From Parashewanella tropica (GTDB lineage: Bacteria; Pseudomonadota; Gammaproteobacteria; Enterobacterales; Shewanellaceae), in contig NZ_CP037951.1 in the NCBI RefSeq assembly GCF_004358445.1, forward strand, positions 1,661,501 to 1,725,500: 64,000 nt of DNA, in the 5' to 3' direction. The notes beneath the pieces are model-generated. The model saw only the letters and a program-made list of their open reading frames with translations. It ran no database searches and was not told where the DNA came from. Within the stretch, counting starts at the first letter, position 1. The number at the start of each line of letters is the position of its first letter. This document shows positions 18,401-24,981 of the stretch, piece by piece. Position numbers and translations under genes: made by a program.

Positions 18401-19366
18401 AACTATGGTACAGGTTTAGCGGGCGCAAGCTTGGCATCTGACACATGGGAAGACGACAGCAAACTGGCTGATTTATACCTTCGTCGAATGGGCTTTGCCT
18501 TTGGTAAAGACGAAAAACGTTGGAGTGAAAATGTTGGTGGTGATGAGCTGTATGCCAAAGTACTTTCTGGTACTGATGCGGCTATTTTCTCACGTTCGAC
18601 AAACCTATATGCCTTAATGACCAATGACGATCCATTCCAATACTTTGGTGGTTTAGGTTTAGCGGTTCGTCATCTTGATGGCAAAACACCTGAAATGTAT
18701 GTGTCTAACCTTCGTAAAAAAGGGAAAGAAAAAGCACAAACTATGCAGGAGTTTATGAACCAAGAAATGCGCAGCCGTTATTTCCACCCTCGTTGGATCA
18801 AAGCGATGCAAGATTCTGGTTACGCAGGTGCTACCGCTATTCTGGATCGCATGAACAACATGTGGGGTTGGGAAGTGATGACACCAGAAGCGGTACGTGA
18901 TGATCACTGGCAAGAATTCTTCGAAGTTTACGTTGATGATAAATATCAAATGGAAATGAAGAAGTTCTTTGAAGAGCACAACGCGGAAGCATTAGCGCAA
19001 ATCATTGAGCGTATGCTGGAAGCAACACGTAAAGGCTACTGGACGCCAGATGCCGAAACTTTGAAGAAGATGCTTGAAACCTATACCGAACTTGCTAATA
19101 AGCATGACGTAGTTACGGACAACGAGAAGTTTACCGAATACGTGCAAGAGCAAAATGCAGGTTTTGGTTTAGCACCACTGGCTCCGGGACAAGCTGCTCC
19201 AAATGCAAATGCGGCTTCTCAAGCAGCAACTCAACAAGTGACAGGTCAAAAACTTGAGCAAGTTGAAAAAGCGGAAGAAGTTGAATCAAACGATAAGTGG
19301 TTGTTCTTAGCTATCTTCTTGATCCTTGCCGCAGGTATGATTAGACAGCGATTTGAACGCATGTAA
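15437..19366 (+). CDS. CobN-like chelatase, exported and membrane-anchored (HmuS-type candidate heme dechelatase)
   Basis: A 1309-residue protein of the CobN / magnesium chelatase H family. Unlike cytoplasmic CobN it begins with a signal peptide (residues 1 to about 25, ending in PLAEAS). It ends with an Ala/Gln-rich linker and a single helix (WLFLAIFLILAAGMI) before a basic tail. The catalytic body should therefore be periplasmic and tethered to the inner membrane. Family-typical segments include IHLGTHGSQEWLTGKE and RPRIDVVISATGLYRD. No CobS/CobT or BchI/BchD ATPase partner is present; the partners are a proton channel, DUF2149 and a TonB heme receptor behind one Fur box. In Bacteroidetes hmu operons the equivalent HmuS removes iron from heme, so heme dechelation is the best guess. 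AGGAGA about 10 bases upstream is the ribosome-binding site. Confidence 0.85.
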   Translation: MRIATALFTVLFSMLSMMTSPLAEASTSKPKVKLFMSGHGSKAKADLLIELAKDQPFELEEFKTKGKSEEQIAQSWKESDLILLDGINPALSSFLFKKYQGHLKQFPKVAVLSLGDLHNAKMNQGLSKKDKKQLGDYYKNAGRDNYRNFMLYLSNKVFKLSEEKAGKVRAVPNVGLYHPDFPKIMTSDKNEFIQWLNPAKGQSKIAIAIHRSRIDYEQQHVVDALIKRLEAKGAKAFAFFFEGNDESLTYPELLTNENGAWIDLMINHRSLHYVAKRRAEFEQIGVPVLHALNYGEGDEAQYKEDHAGVSASLTPFFLVMPEDTGSTDPIVITATENGKKVIMEHQLDALVERAINHAKLAHLANKDKKVATFIWNYPPGEKNIGAAFLDVPGSIEQIAKGMKAKGYNVDVKDSKWLIENAGLLLRPYYRQEDASQLIEKGLADYLPIEKYLEWFNALPEDVRQPIVDRWGKVEENEMLTDHNGSKAFVIPRMNLGNLIVLPQGVRGSDAKEHANLYHDTKNPINHSYLAIYLYTRLQFGANAYIHLGTHGSQEWLTGKERGLSVFDAPSLAVGNLPVFYPYIIDNVGEAMQAKRRGRATMISHLTPGFAKAGLYTEMAKLNELLGNYVLLTEGQTKENTQDAIIKQAVELNMLNDLELTEQDLKTNFDTHVAKIQDHLTQLSEMSQPLGVHIFGLLPEDAHLYSTMLQMIGDEFVVEATAYEKEHGLAIPETESKDEREVVKLEALGGFQLLKKHLSGEKLADISEDSELTKGLEKATKYWDNFHKIAEVKNLLKALDADYIPVSYGNDPIRNPEVAPTGRNLIGFNPAKVPSKEAYEAGVKLMEQTIKDYHAKHGRYPKKLAFSLWSLETMRHHGALEAQILHALGLKPKWDRQGNISGTEVIEYKDLGRPRIDVVISATGLYRDAFPNVMLWLAEAIDKVAKMKEENNFVYRHANALKQELLKSGKTEEDADYLSSVRIFSNETGNYGTGLAGASLASDTWEDDSKLADLYLRRMGFAFGKDEKRWSENVGGDELYAKVLSGTDAAIFSRSTNLYALMTNDDPFQYFGGLGLAVRHLDGKTPEMYVSNLRKKGKEKAQTMQEFMNQEMRSRYFHPRWIKAMQDSGYAGATAILDRMNNMWGWEVMTPEAVRDDHWQEFFEVYVDDKYQMEMKKFFEEHNAEALAQIIERMLEATRKGYWTPDAETLKKMLETYTELANKHDVVTDNEKFTEYVQEQNAGFGLAPLAPGQAAPNANAASQAATQQVTGQKLEQVEKAEEVESNDKWLFLAIFLILAAGMIRQRFERM

Positions 19367-19405
19367 TTTGTTATGTGTACGATTTCTATAACGTACATTT
19401 AAAAT

Positions 19406-19442
19406 AAAAAGCTGCTTGTTTCATACGACAAGCAGCTTTTTT
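19406..19442 (+). terminator. Rho-independent terminator of the ExbB/DUF2149/CobN operon
   Basis: The stem AAAGCTGCTTGT ... ACAAGCAGCTTT with an 8-base loop is followed by TTTT. It begins 40 bases past the CobN-like stop. Confidence 0.85.
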
Positions 19443-19654
19443 ATGGGAAATTTATAGAGTTTTACTAACCTTTGTTTTTTATGCCTCCATTATTCGCACT
19501 AGTAATTCAGTCATAATTCAAGAATATAACCCCCATAGAATTAATCTTAAATGAGCAAAAATTTAAATTTGTTTTAAAGCTGATCAATCAAATTCCGTGA
19601 ATTTTCAATGTCTTTATCTAAACTTTAGTTATGGTTTTTAACTAGGAAAACATA

Positions 19655-21049
19655 ATGGGTGGGAAGTTAACTGGTCCAGCAAGCTCTGATACGGCTCCTA
19701 CACAACAAGCGTCAAGAGAAGAAGAATTAACAAGTACATCAGCTGCTGCGACTCTGAATGAACACAAAATTGATGAGGTAGTTGGTTCTCAAGTAGCACT
19801 AGCTTTGAAAGAGTTATTTAATGATCCTGATACACAAACTCAGCCAAAAGGTGCAGATGAGCTTCAATCCAGTAGTTCATTTGTTGAACATAAAGCTACG
19901 GGTGAGCCTAAAAGTGCATGCGATGATCTGGGTACAGATGACTTTTTAAAATGCTTAGATGATTATAGGGTAGCAACTTATCCAGCCAATTCTCCATTCT
20001 CGAATCCATTACAAGCATTTCATGGTGGTTCTTCACTTTTAACTGATCCCGAGGAGGTTAGTCGTGCTGAATCAGTTACTAGTCCAGCTGAAGAGCCGCA
20101 ATCGAACCCTGTTAATACAGGCCACGATACACAAGTTACAACAACTACAGTTTCTATTGATGAACCGAAATTGAAGCAAGATGCTGTCTCTCAAAGCCCT
20201 CTTTCTTTGGATGTTGATGTAGAAGGTGTTGAAGAAGATGGCTTTGAAGTACTTGATGAAACGGTCTTTGAAAAATTAGGTACAGCCGAAGACTTTGATA
20301 ACACTAAGTTGGGAGAGGTATTTCATGGACAACAAGAGAGAAACAGAAAGCGCTTTGAAGATGGAGTGGCTAAAGAGGAGAAAGCTGAGAGATTAAAGAT
20401 GGAGCAAAAGGAAAAGGCCAGAAAAAAAGAAGAGGAAAGAGTGGAAAGACTCAAACAAAGAGAGTTACAACGAGCTGAAGGTGAAAGAAAAAAAGAGACG
20501 CTGAGAAAAGAGAAAGAAGCTCAAGAACGACTTCGACAAAAAGAGGCTCTTGCTGAGAAACAAAGGCAAGACCAACTTACAGAAGCAAGAAATAGAAAAG
20601 CAGATGCTAAAATTTTGTTTGGTCGCTTCGGAGTTGATACACCAGATGACAGAGATAATACTCTATACGCTACGATAGCACGGGGAGATAAATTACCCTA
20701 CAACGACCTAACCCGGGCCAGAAATGAAGCCCTTTTTTTCATGGAAAACGCCAACCCAAAAACCAAAGCATTAGCCTCTTGGTTAATAAGAGAGCCGTAT
20801 TGTTTAACCGATATACAGGGTAGTAGTGAGAGCTCAAAACCGGCAATCGATGCACGTATTTTGCAAAGGTATTTAGAGGGGCGTGGAGTAACACTTTCTG
20901 ATCGTGTCAATTACGAACTATTAGTAGATTTTGTTCATTCCTATTATGTACTTGAGATATTTGAGAGAAATGTAGCGAGCACTTTTGCTGCTGAAGTAAT
21001 GGATAGAGTGCAGCGAGGTGTGCATTTGTACAGTGACCTAATGCATTAA
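19655..21049 (+). CDS. Unrecognised 464-residue protein with disordered N-terminus and long charged coiled coil
   Basis: I do not recognise a family. Residues 1 to about 210 are low-complexity, rich in Ser, Thr, Glu and Gln, with no signal peptide. About 225-320 is a very highly charged Lys/Glu/Arg helix that must be a long coiled coil or single alpha helix. The last 140 residues look like a folded helical domain. The N-terminus MGGKLTG fits the eukaryotic N-myristoylation pattern (Gly2, Thr6). With its modular low-complexity build this raises the idea of a secreted, host-facing protein, but no secretion system is visible. AGGAAA lies 6-8 bases before the ATG. The CobN operon ends with its own terminator, so this gene has its own promoter in 19443-19654. 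Confidence 0.55.
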   Translation: MGGKLTGPASSDTAPTQQASREEELTSTSAAATLNEHKIDEVVGSQVALALKELFNDPDTQTQPKGADELQSSSSFVEHKATGEPKSACDDLGTDDFLKCLDDYRVATYPANSPFSNPLQAFHGGSSLLTDPEEVSRAESVTSPAEEPQSNPVNTGHDTQVTTTTVSIDEPKLKQDAVSQSPLSLDVDVEGVEEDGFEVLDETVFEKLGTAEDFDNTKLGEVFHGQQERNRKRFEDGVAKEEKAERLKMEQKEKARKKEEERVERLKQRELQRAEGERKKETLRKEKEAQERLRQKEALAEKQRQDQLTEARNRKADAKILFGRFGVDTPDDRDNTLYATIARGDKLPYNDLTRARNEALFFMENANPKTKALASWLIREPYCLTDIQGSSESSKPAIDARILQRYLEGRGVTLSDRVNYELLVDFVHSYYVLEIFERNVASTFAAEVMDRVQRGVHLYSDLMH

Positions 21050-21076
21050 GATTGATATTTAAATAGGAATTGCTTA

Positions 21077-21598
21077 ATGGGTATTACATCGGTTCATCGA
21101 TTTTCAAAAGCTTTAACCTCTGGATTTGTCGGAGTGTTTTGTTTAATCGTTGGTTATAACAATGTTGTTGATTTCAATACCAATTATCAATTTATTGTTC
21201 ATGTTTTATCGATGGATTCTATGGAACCTTGGTTTTCTGGAACGCAATTGTTCGATAGAGCCATTAGTGATCACGGTTTAATAATAGCCGCTTATTGGTT
21301 CATTATTTTATCTGAAATCCTTGCAGGTTTAGTTATCTCTTTAGGCGTATTTTTTATGTTCAAAGGAGCTAAAGAAAATAAAGTTACTTTTATAAAAGGG
21401 CAGGGAGTATTCCTTCTAGGTGCTACTTTAGCAATCTTTATTTGGTATTTTTGTTTTGCTGTCATTGGTAGTGAATGGTTTCAGATGTGGGCGAGTACTG
21501 AAAATGCACAAATGAAAGCTTATACATTTTCTGCTTTTATTTTAATGGTGATGATTTACGTGATAATTCCTTCCCCTAAGGAATGGCATGATGTTTAG
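21077..21598 (+). CDS. DUF2165 family small integral membrane protein
   Basis: A 173-residue membrane protein with about four transmembrane helices (near 12-27, 68-93, 108-130 and 148-165) and a conserved periplasmic segment with FNTNYQFIVHVLSMD and WFQMWAS. These features match DUF2165, whose function is unknown. It starts 27 bases after the 464-residue gene and may be co-transcribed with it. Confidence 0.75.
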   Translation: MGITSVHRFSKALTSGFVGVFCLIVGYNNVVDFNTNYQFIVHVLSMDSMEPWFSGTQLFDRAISDHGLIIAAYWFIILSEILAGLVISLGVFFMFKGAKENKVTFIKGQGVFLLGATLAIFIWYFCFAVIGSEWFQMWASTENAQMKAYTFSAFILMVMIYVIIPSPKEWHDV

Positions 21599-21600
21599 AT

Positions 21601-21636
21601 AGCGGCATTAAAATAAATACGGTCTATAATGCCGCT
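21601..21636. terminator. Hairpin between convergent DUF2165 and queF genes
   Basis: AGCGGCATTA ... TAATGCCGCT is a perfect 10-bp inverted repeat just past the DUF2165 stop. There is no clean T tract, so it is a probable bidirectional terminator. Confidence 0.6.
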
Positions 21637-21658
21637 AAGTAATTTAGTGGTTTATATA

Positions 21659-22516
21659 CTACTGACGAGCTAAACGTACATTATCATTTAAGTTTTCAAA
21701 ATCGCTGCGGTAAGGATTGATATCCAGTCCACCACGACGAGTATAGCGTGCAAATACAGTAAGTTTGGTACAATTACAATAACGTTTTAAATCCATAAAA
21801 ATACGTTCGACACATTGTTCGTGAAATTCGTTGTGCTCTCTAAAAGAAATCAAGTAACGCAGTAGCTTTTCACGATTAATCTTCGGACCTTGATAACGGA
21901 TCATCAAACTGCCCCAGTCAGGCTGAGTAGTGATTAAGCAATTTGATTTTAAAAGGTTAGAATTTAAGGTTTCTGCAACTAATTGATTTTCATCAGTACT
22001 ATCAATCAGATATTCAGGATTAAATTGATAGTCGTCTACTTCAATATCTAAATCGTCAATACAAGTACCAGGAAGCTCGGTGATGCGTTGATGCCCAAAT
22101 TGTTTCGGCTCAATAATCTTTACTTCTACTTTACCTTGCGCACACTCTGATAAATCTTGAGTTAGTGCATTTGCAACATCATCAACAGAATCGAAACGAG
22201 TTAAATTAAATGTGTTTAAATACAACTTAAATGATTTAGATTCGATTAAGTTTTCAGATTGATAGTCAACATAAAATTCCGCAATCGCAACCATAGGCTT
22301 ACCTTTGGCATTGAGCCAAGAAAGCTCGTAGCCAGTCCAAACATCCACACCATGGAAAGGTAATTCGTTAGATAGTTCGATAGCATCCCTATTTAGTTTA
22401 CGCGGTACGGCTTGAAGAACTTCAGGGTTATATATAGCTTCATATTGGGCTGATTTGCCTAACGTTAACCCTTTTAATTCTTTTGCTTCGCTGTAGGGAT
22501 CGTGATTTTGTGTCAT
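21659..22516 (-). CDS. queF: QueF, NADPH-dependent 7-cyano-7-deazaguanine reductase
   Basis: Reduces preQ0 to preQ1 in queuosine biosynthesis. This is the long, bimodular (YqcD-type) form, about 285 residues. The catalytic Cys is in KSNCLITTQPDWGSL (about residue 193), and the C-terminal module has EFHEQCVERI and YTRRGGLDINPYRS. The frame can start upstream at 22549, but the ATG at 22516 (MTQNHDPYSE) gives the family N-terminus. It is divergent from syd, as in many Shewanella and Vibrio genomes. Confidence 0.93.
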   Translation of the reverse strand: MTQNHDPYSEAKELKGLTLGKSAQYEAIYNPEVLQAVPRKLNRDAIELSNELPFHGVDVWTGYELSWLNAKGKPMVAIAEFYVDYQSENLIESKSFKLYLNTFNLTRFDSVDDVANALTQDLSECAQGKVEVKIIEPKQFGHQRITELPGTCIDDLDIEVDDYQFNPEYLIDSTDENQLVAETLNSNLLKSNCLITTQPDWGSLMIRYQGPKINREKLLRYLISFREHNEFHEQCVERIFMDLKRYCNCTKLTVFARYTRRGGLDINPYRSDFENLNDNVRLARQ

Positions 22517-22575
22517 CAATACAATTTCCGTGTCAAAATAGAGCGACATTATACTGAATTTTGGATTGTACTTAA

Positions 22576-23223
22576 GTGTCTTGCCTCACTGCTTTAGAAG
22601 AATTTTATAATCAATATCTCACTTGTTATCAGCAAAAGTTATCAGAGTCACCGCGCTTTTATCCAATGGGGGAAAAATCCGATTGTATTATCGGCGATTA
22701 TAATGGTGAACTGGAAACAGTAGTTCAGTGGAAGCCATTTAAACGTGAGCAAGGTGCTGACTTCTCGAATGTCGAATCTGCATTATCGATATCATTACAT
22801 CGTGATATTAATAAGTTCTATGGCGGTTGGTTTTCTGGTCATTTATTTTTTGATTCAAAGTGGGGACATGGAGAGTTAATACAGCCTTGGAATCAAAGTG
22901 ATTTTGAGCTTCTACAGCAAAATACCATTGGTCATTTAATGATGAAGCAAAAGCTCAAGCAGCCACTAACTTGGTTTATTGGGGTAATTGAAGAAGGCGA
23001 CCAAATGATCACTGTGAATAACGATGATGGTAGTGTTTGGCTAGAGGTTCCTGGTGAAGTGCCTACACAAAAGCTGGCTGATTCAATTAGTGAGTTACTG
23101 GAAAATATTAGTCCCAGAGTGACGCCACCTGAAAAGCCACAAAGTGAAGAGGAATATGTTGAGCATCCAGGCATATTTTCCAGCTTCAAGCGTATGTGGA
23201 ATAATCTGAGAGGAAAAGCATAA
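22576..23223 (+). CDS. syd: Syd, SecY-interacting protein
   Basis: A 215-residue cytoplasmic protein that binds SecY in Escherichia coli. Family features are TALEEFYNQYL at the N-terminus, WKPFKREQGADFSNVESAL, the acidic WGHGELIQPWNQSDFELLQQ region and IGHLMMKQKLKQP. The last about 40 residues (Pro/Glu-rich, then FKRMWNNLRGKA) extend beyond the E. coli protein. The frame opens with a GTG at 22576, the only start that keeps the N-terminal helix. Confidence 0.9.
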   Translation: MSCLTALEEFYNQYLTCYQQKLSESPRFYPMGEKSDCIIGDYNGELETVVQWKPFKREQGADFSNVESALSISLHRDINKFYGGWFSGHLFFDSKWGHGELIQPWNQSDFELLQQNTIGHLMMKQKLKQPLTWFIGVIEEGDQMITVNNDDGSVWLEVPGEVPTQKLADSISELLENISPRVTPPEKPQSEEEYVEHPGIFSSFKRMWNNLRGKA

Positions 23224-23234
23224 AGAGCTTTCTG

Positions 23235-23275
23235 TGGTTCTATGGTAATAAGTACCTTTTATCTCCATAGAACCA
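23235..23275. terminator. Bidirectional terminator between syd and the DUF2310 gene
   Basis: TGGTTCTATGG ... CCATAGAACCA is an 11-bp perfect inverted repeat lying between two convergent stop codons. Confidence 0.75.
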
Positions 23276-23285
23276 TTATATAGAG

Positions 23286-24059
23286 TTATAAAAAATCCCA
23301 AGAAATATTCGAAACGATTCGACATTTTTCACAACGGAAATGAAACATATCAAGTAATGGTTCATCAAGTTTCCAGTCATGGCTACCACATCGTGGGCAA
23401 GGGCGATTCTTCTCTTCTTTCAAACTAGTGCCGCCAACTCGATACAAATAGTAGTAAGTGGGTATTTTAGTTAAGTATTCAATTCGTCCTCTTATTCCCC
23501 AACCTCTACGACATAAATCACTGTCAACATCACCGATTTCATAGGCTGAAGCAAATTCGGCTTTAGTTGCCGCTGCCATTTGGATTTCATCGCAAGCCTG
23601 CCATTCAGTTTGCCAGCGGATCACTTGTTTGTGATCGCCATTAAAGGTGGATGGAATTTGATATAGAGGAATCGGTTGCAATGTATCACCGCTTCTTAAT
23701 GGTGAACACATATGAACATAGCTGGTATACAGAAGCTGCCAGCTTGGTATTTCTGTGGTTGAGGTTTCAGAATTAATATCTTGACCGATAAATTTTTCTC
23801 TAGGTGCGAGAATCTTGGCTTCAGTAAGTCCTTCTAAGGCATCTTTTACCCATGGGCTATTGTGTCTTTGGCTAAGGCTGGATTTTTCAGGCACCAATAA
23901 ACGACACCTAAATTCACCTTCGTTGAAGGCTACAGCAAATTCCCTGCCCAGTACTTGTCCATTGGCTCGAAGGGCTTCTAGGTAGTTGTTAATTGCCTTT
24001 TCGGCAATACTTATGGTGGTGTTGTCAAAACACTCAAATCTTAATTCAATAACGTACAT
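23286..24059 (-). CDS. DUF2310 family zinc-ribbon protein
   Basis: A 257-residue protein with a C-terminal zinc ribbon (CPRCGSHDW ... FRCEKCRIVSN) and a longer N-terminal domain that starts MYVIELRFECFDN. It matches DUF2310, described as a zinc-ribbon, possibly nucleic-acid-binding family. It follows the small coiled-coil gene by only 2 bases, so the two form an operon. Function unknown. Confidence 0.75.
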   Translation of the reverse strand: MYVIELRFECFDNTTISIAEKAINNYLEALRANGQVLGREFAVAFNEGEFRCRLLVPEKSSLSQRHNSPWVKDALEGLTEAKILAPREKFIGQDINSETSTTEIPSWQLLYTSYVHMCSPLRSGDTLQPIPLYQIPSTFNGDHKQVIRWQTEWQACDEIQMAAATKAEFASAYEIGDVDSDLCRRGWGIRGRIEYLTKIPTYYYLYRVGGTSLKEEKNRPCPRCGSHDWKLDEPLLDMFHFRCEKCRIVSNISWDFL

Positions 24060-24061
24060 TA

Positions 24062-24382
24062 CTACTGCTTTTCTAACTGTTCGATACGGTTTAATAACAA
24101 GGATTGCTGAGATTGTAATTGACCAACTTGTTGCTGGAGTACTTTTACTTGCTCCTCAAGGGATAGGCTCAACTCTGTTTTTGCCTTTACAACAGTGCTT
24201 TCATCATTAACCAATTCTCTAATTTCTTGCTCAGAGAGAGAATTAAACTGCTGTAGCCCTTTTAAGATCAAAGGCATTGGGATTGTTTTTCCTAACTTTG
24301 CTTTTAGTAGCGCGGTGGTAGGTTTTTTCCCTGATGTGTGTAGGCGTTTGGCAAATTGAAGAACTTGGTTAATTTCGCTCAT
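24062..24382 (-). CDS. Small protein with helical N-terminus and C-terminal coiled coil
   Basis: A 106-residue protein. The N-terminal 55 residues (INQVLQFAKRLHTSGKKPT ... LILKGLQQF) look like a small winged-helix or KfrA-like DNA-binding domain. Residues 70-106 are a Gln/Leu heptad coiled coil (EEQVKVLQQQVGQLQSQQ). It is coupled to the DUF2310 gene downstream, which suggests a shared nucleic-acid role; that is an inference. Confidence 0.6.
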   Translation of the reverse strand: MSEINQVLQFAKRLHTSGKKPTTALLKAKLGKTIPMPLILKGLQQFNSLSEQEIRELVNDESTVVKAKTELSLSLEEQVKVLQQQVGQLQSQQSLLLNRIEQLEKQ

Positions 24383-24540
24383 AAGTTAGTGCTTTTTACT
24401 AATAACTGGATTGTAATCTTTGATATAAAATAAGAGGCAACTGTAAAAATCTATTTAAATCAAGGTGTAATAAATTTGGCTTGCTTTGTGCTTTAAAGCT
24501 TGTGTGAAAGATAATGAACTTAACACAAAGGAAGTTAAAG

Positions 24541-24924
24541 ATGAAAATAAAAATGTTAGTTGCAGCTGTTTTAAGCGTATCTATGTTGTCTGGTTGTGTT
24601 GTAAGCATTGGGGGAGATGGTGAGCACAGCAGTTACATATCGAGTTGGCAAAAAAGACAAAAAGAAAACCGAATGCATATTGCTCAGTTAAAAATGGGTA
24701 TGAACTATCAGCAAGTGATTGACTTAATGGGAAGCCCAGATATAAACGAGGCGTACCTCGAAAAAGAAAATGGCACAAAGCATGAGATTCAGGTTTTATT
24801 CTACCGTACTCAACATGTGAGTTCAGATTCGATTACTACTAAAGATGAATGTACACCGATTGTGATCAAAAATGGCCAAGTAGTGGGCTGGGGTGACAAG
24901 GCGTATCAACTTGCGAAATTCTAG
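24541..24924 (+). CDS. DUF3192 family lipoprotein, BamE/SmpA-like fold
   Basis: A lipoprotein of about 127 residues. The start is the ATG at 24541, with AAGGAAG 9 bases upstream, not the earlier in-frame ATG at 24514. The signal peptide ends at the lipobox LSGC (Cys19). The mature part has LKMGMNYQQVIDLMGSPD, the helix-turn pattern shared by BamE-type and DUF3192 outer-membrane lipoproteins. It is monocistronic with its own terminator. Confidence 0.8.
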   Translation: MKIKMLVAAVLSVSMLSGCVVSIGGDGEHSSYISSWQKRQKENRMHIAQLKMGMNYQQVIDLMGSPDINEAYLEKENGTKHEIQVLFYRTQHVSSDSITTKDECTPIVIKNGQVVGWGDKAYQLAKF

Positions 24925-24942
24925 ATTTTGAATCAAATCTAT

Positions 24943-24970
24943 ACCCGCGCATGCTTTATTGTGCGGGTTT
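24943..24970 (+). terminator. Terminator of the DUF3192 gene
   Basis: ACCCGCGCA ... TGTGCGGGT with one mismatch, followed by TT, 18 bases past the stop. The following gene is convergent, so it may act in both directions. Confidence 0.65.
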
Positions 24971-24981
24971 CCATTCTAGCT

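Noticed and set aside
15437-19366. Reading the CobN-like gene as a cobalamin-synthesis cobaltochelatase
   Set aside because: It has a signal peptide and an anchor, lacks CobS/CobT partners and other cob genes, and is paired with a heme receptor and a Fur box.
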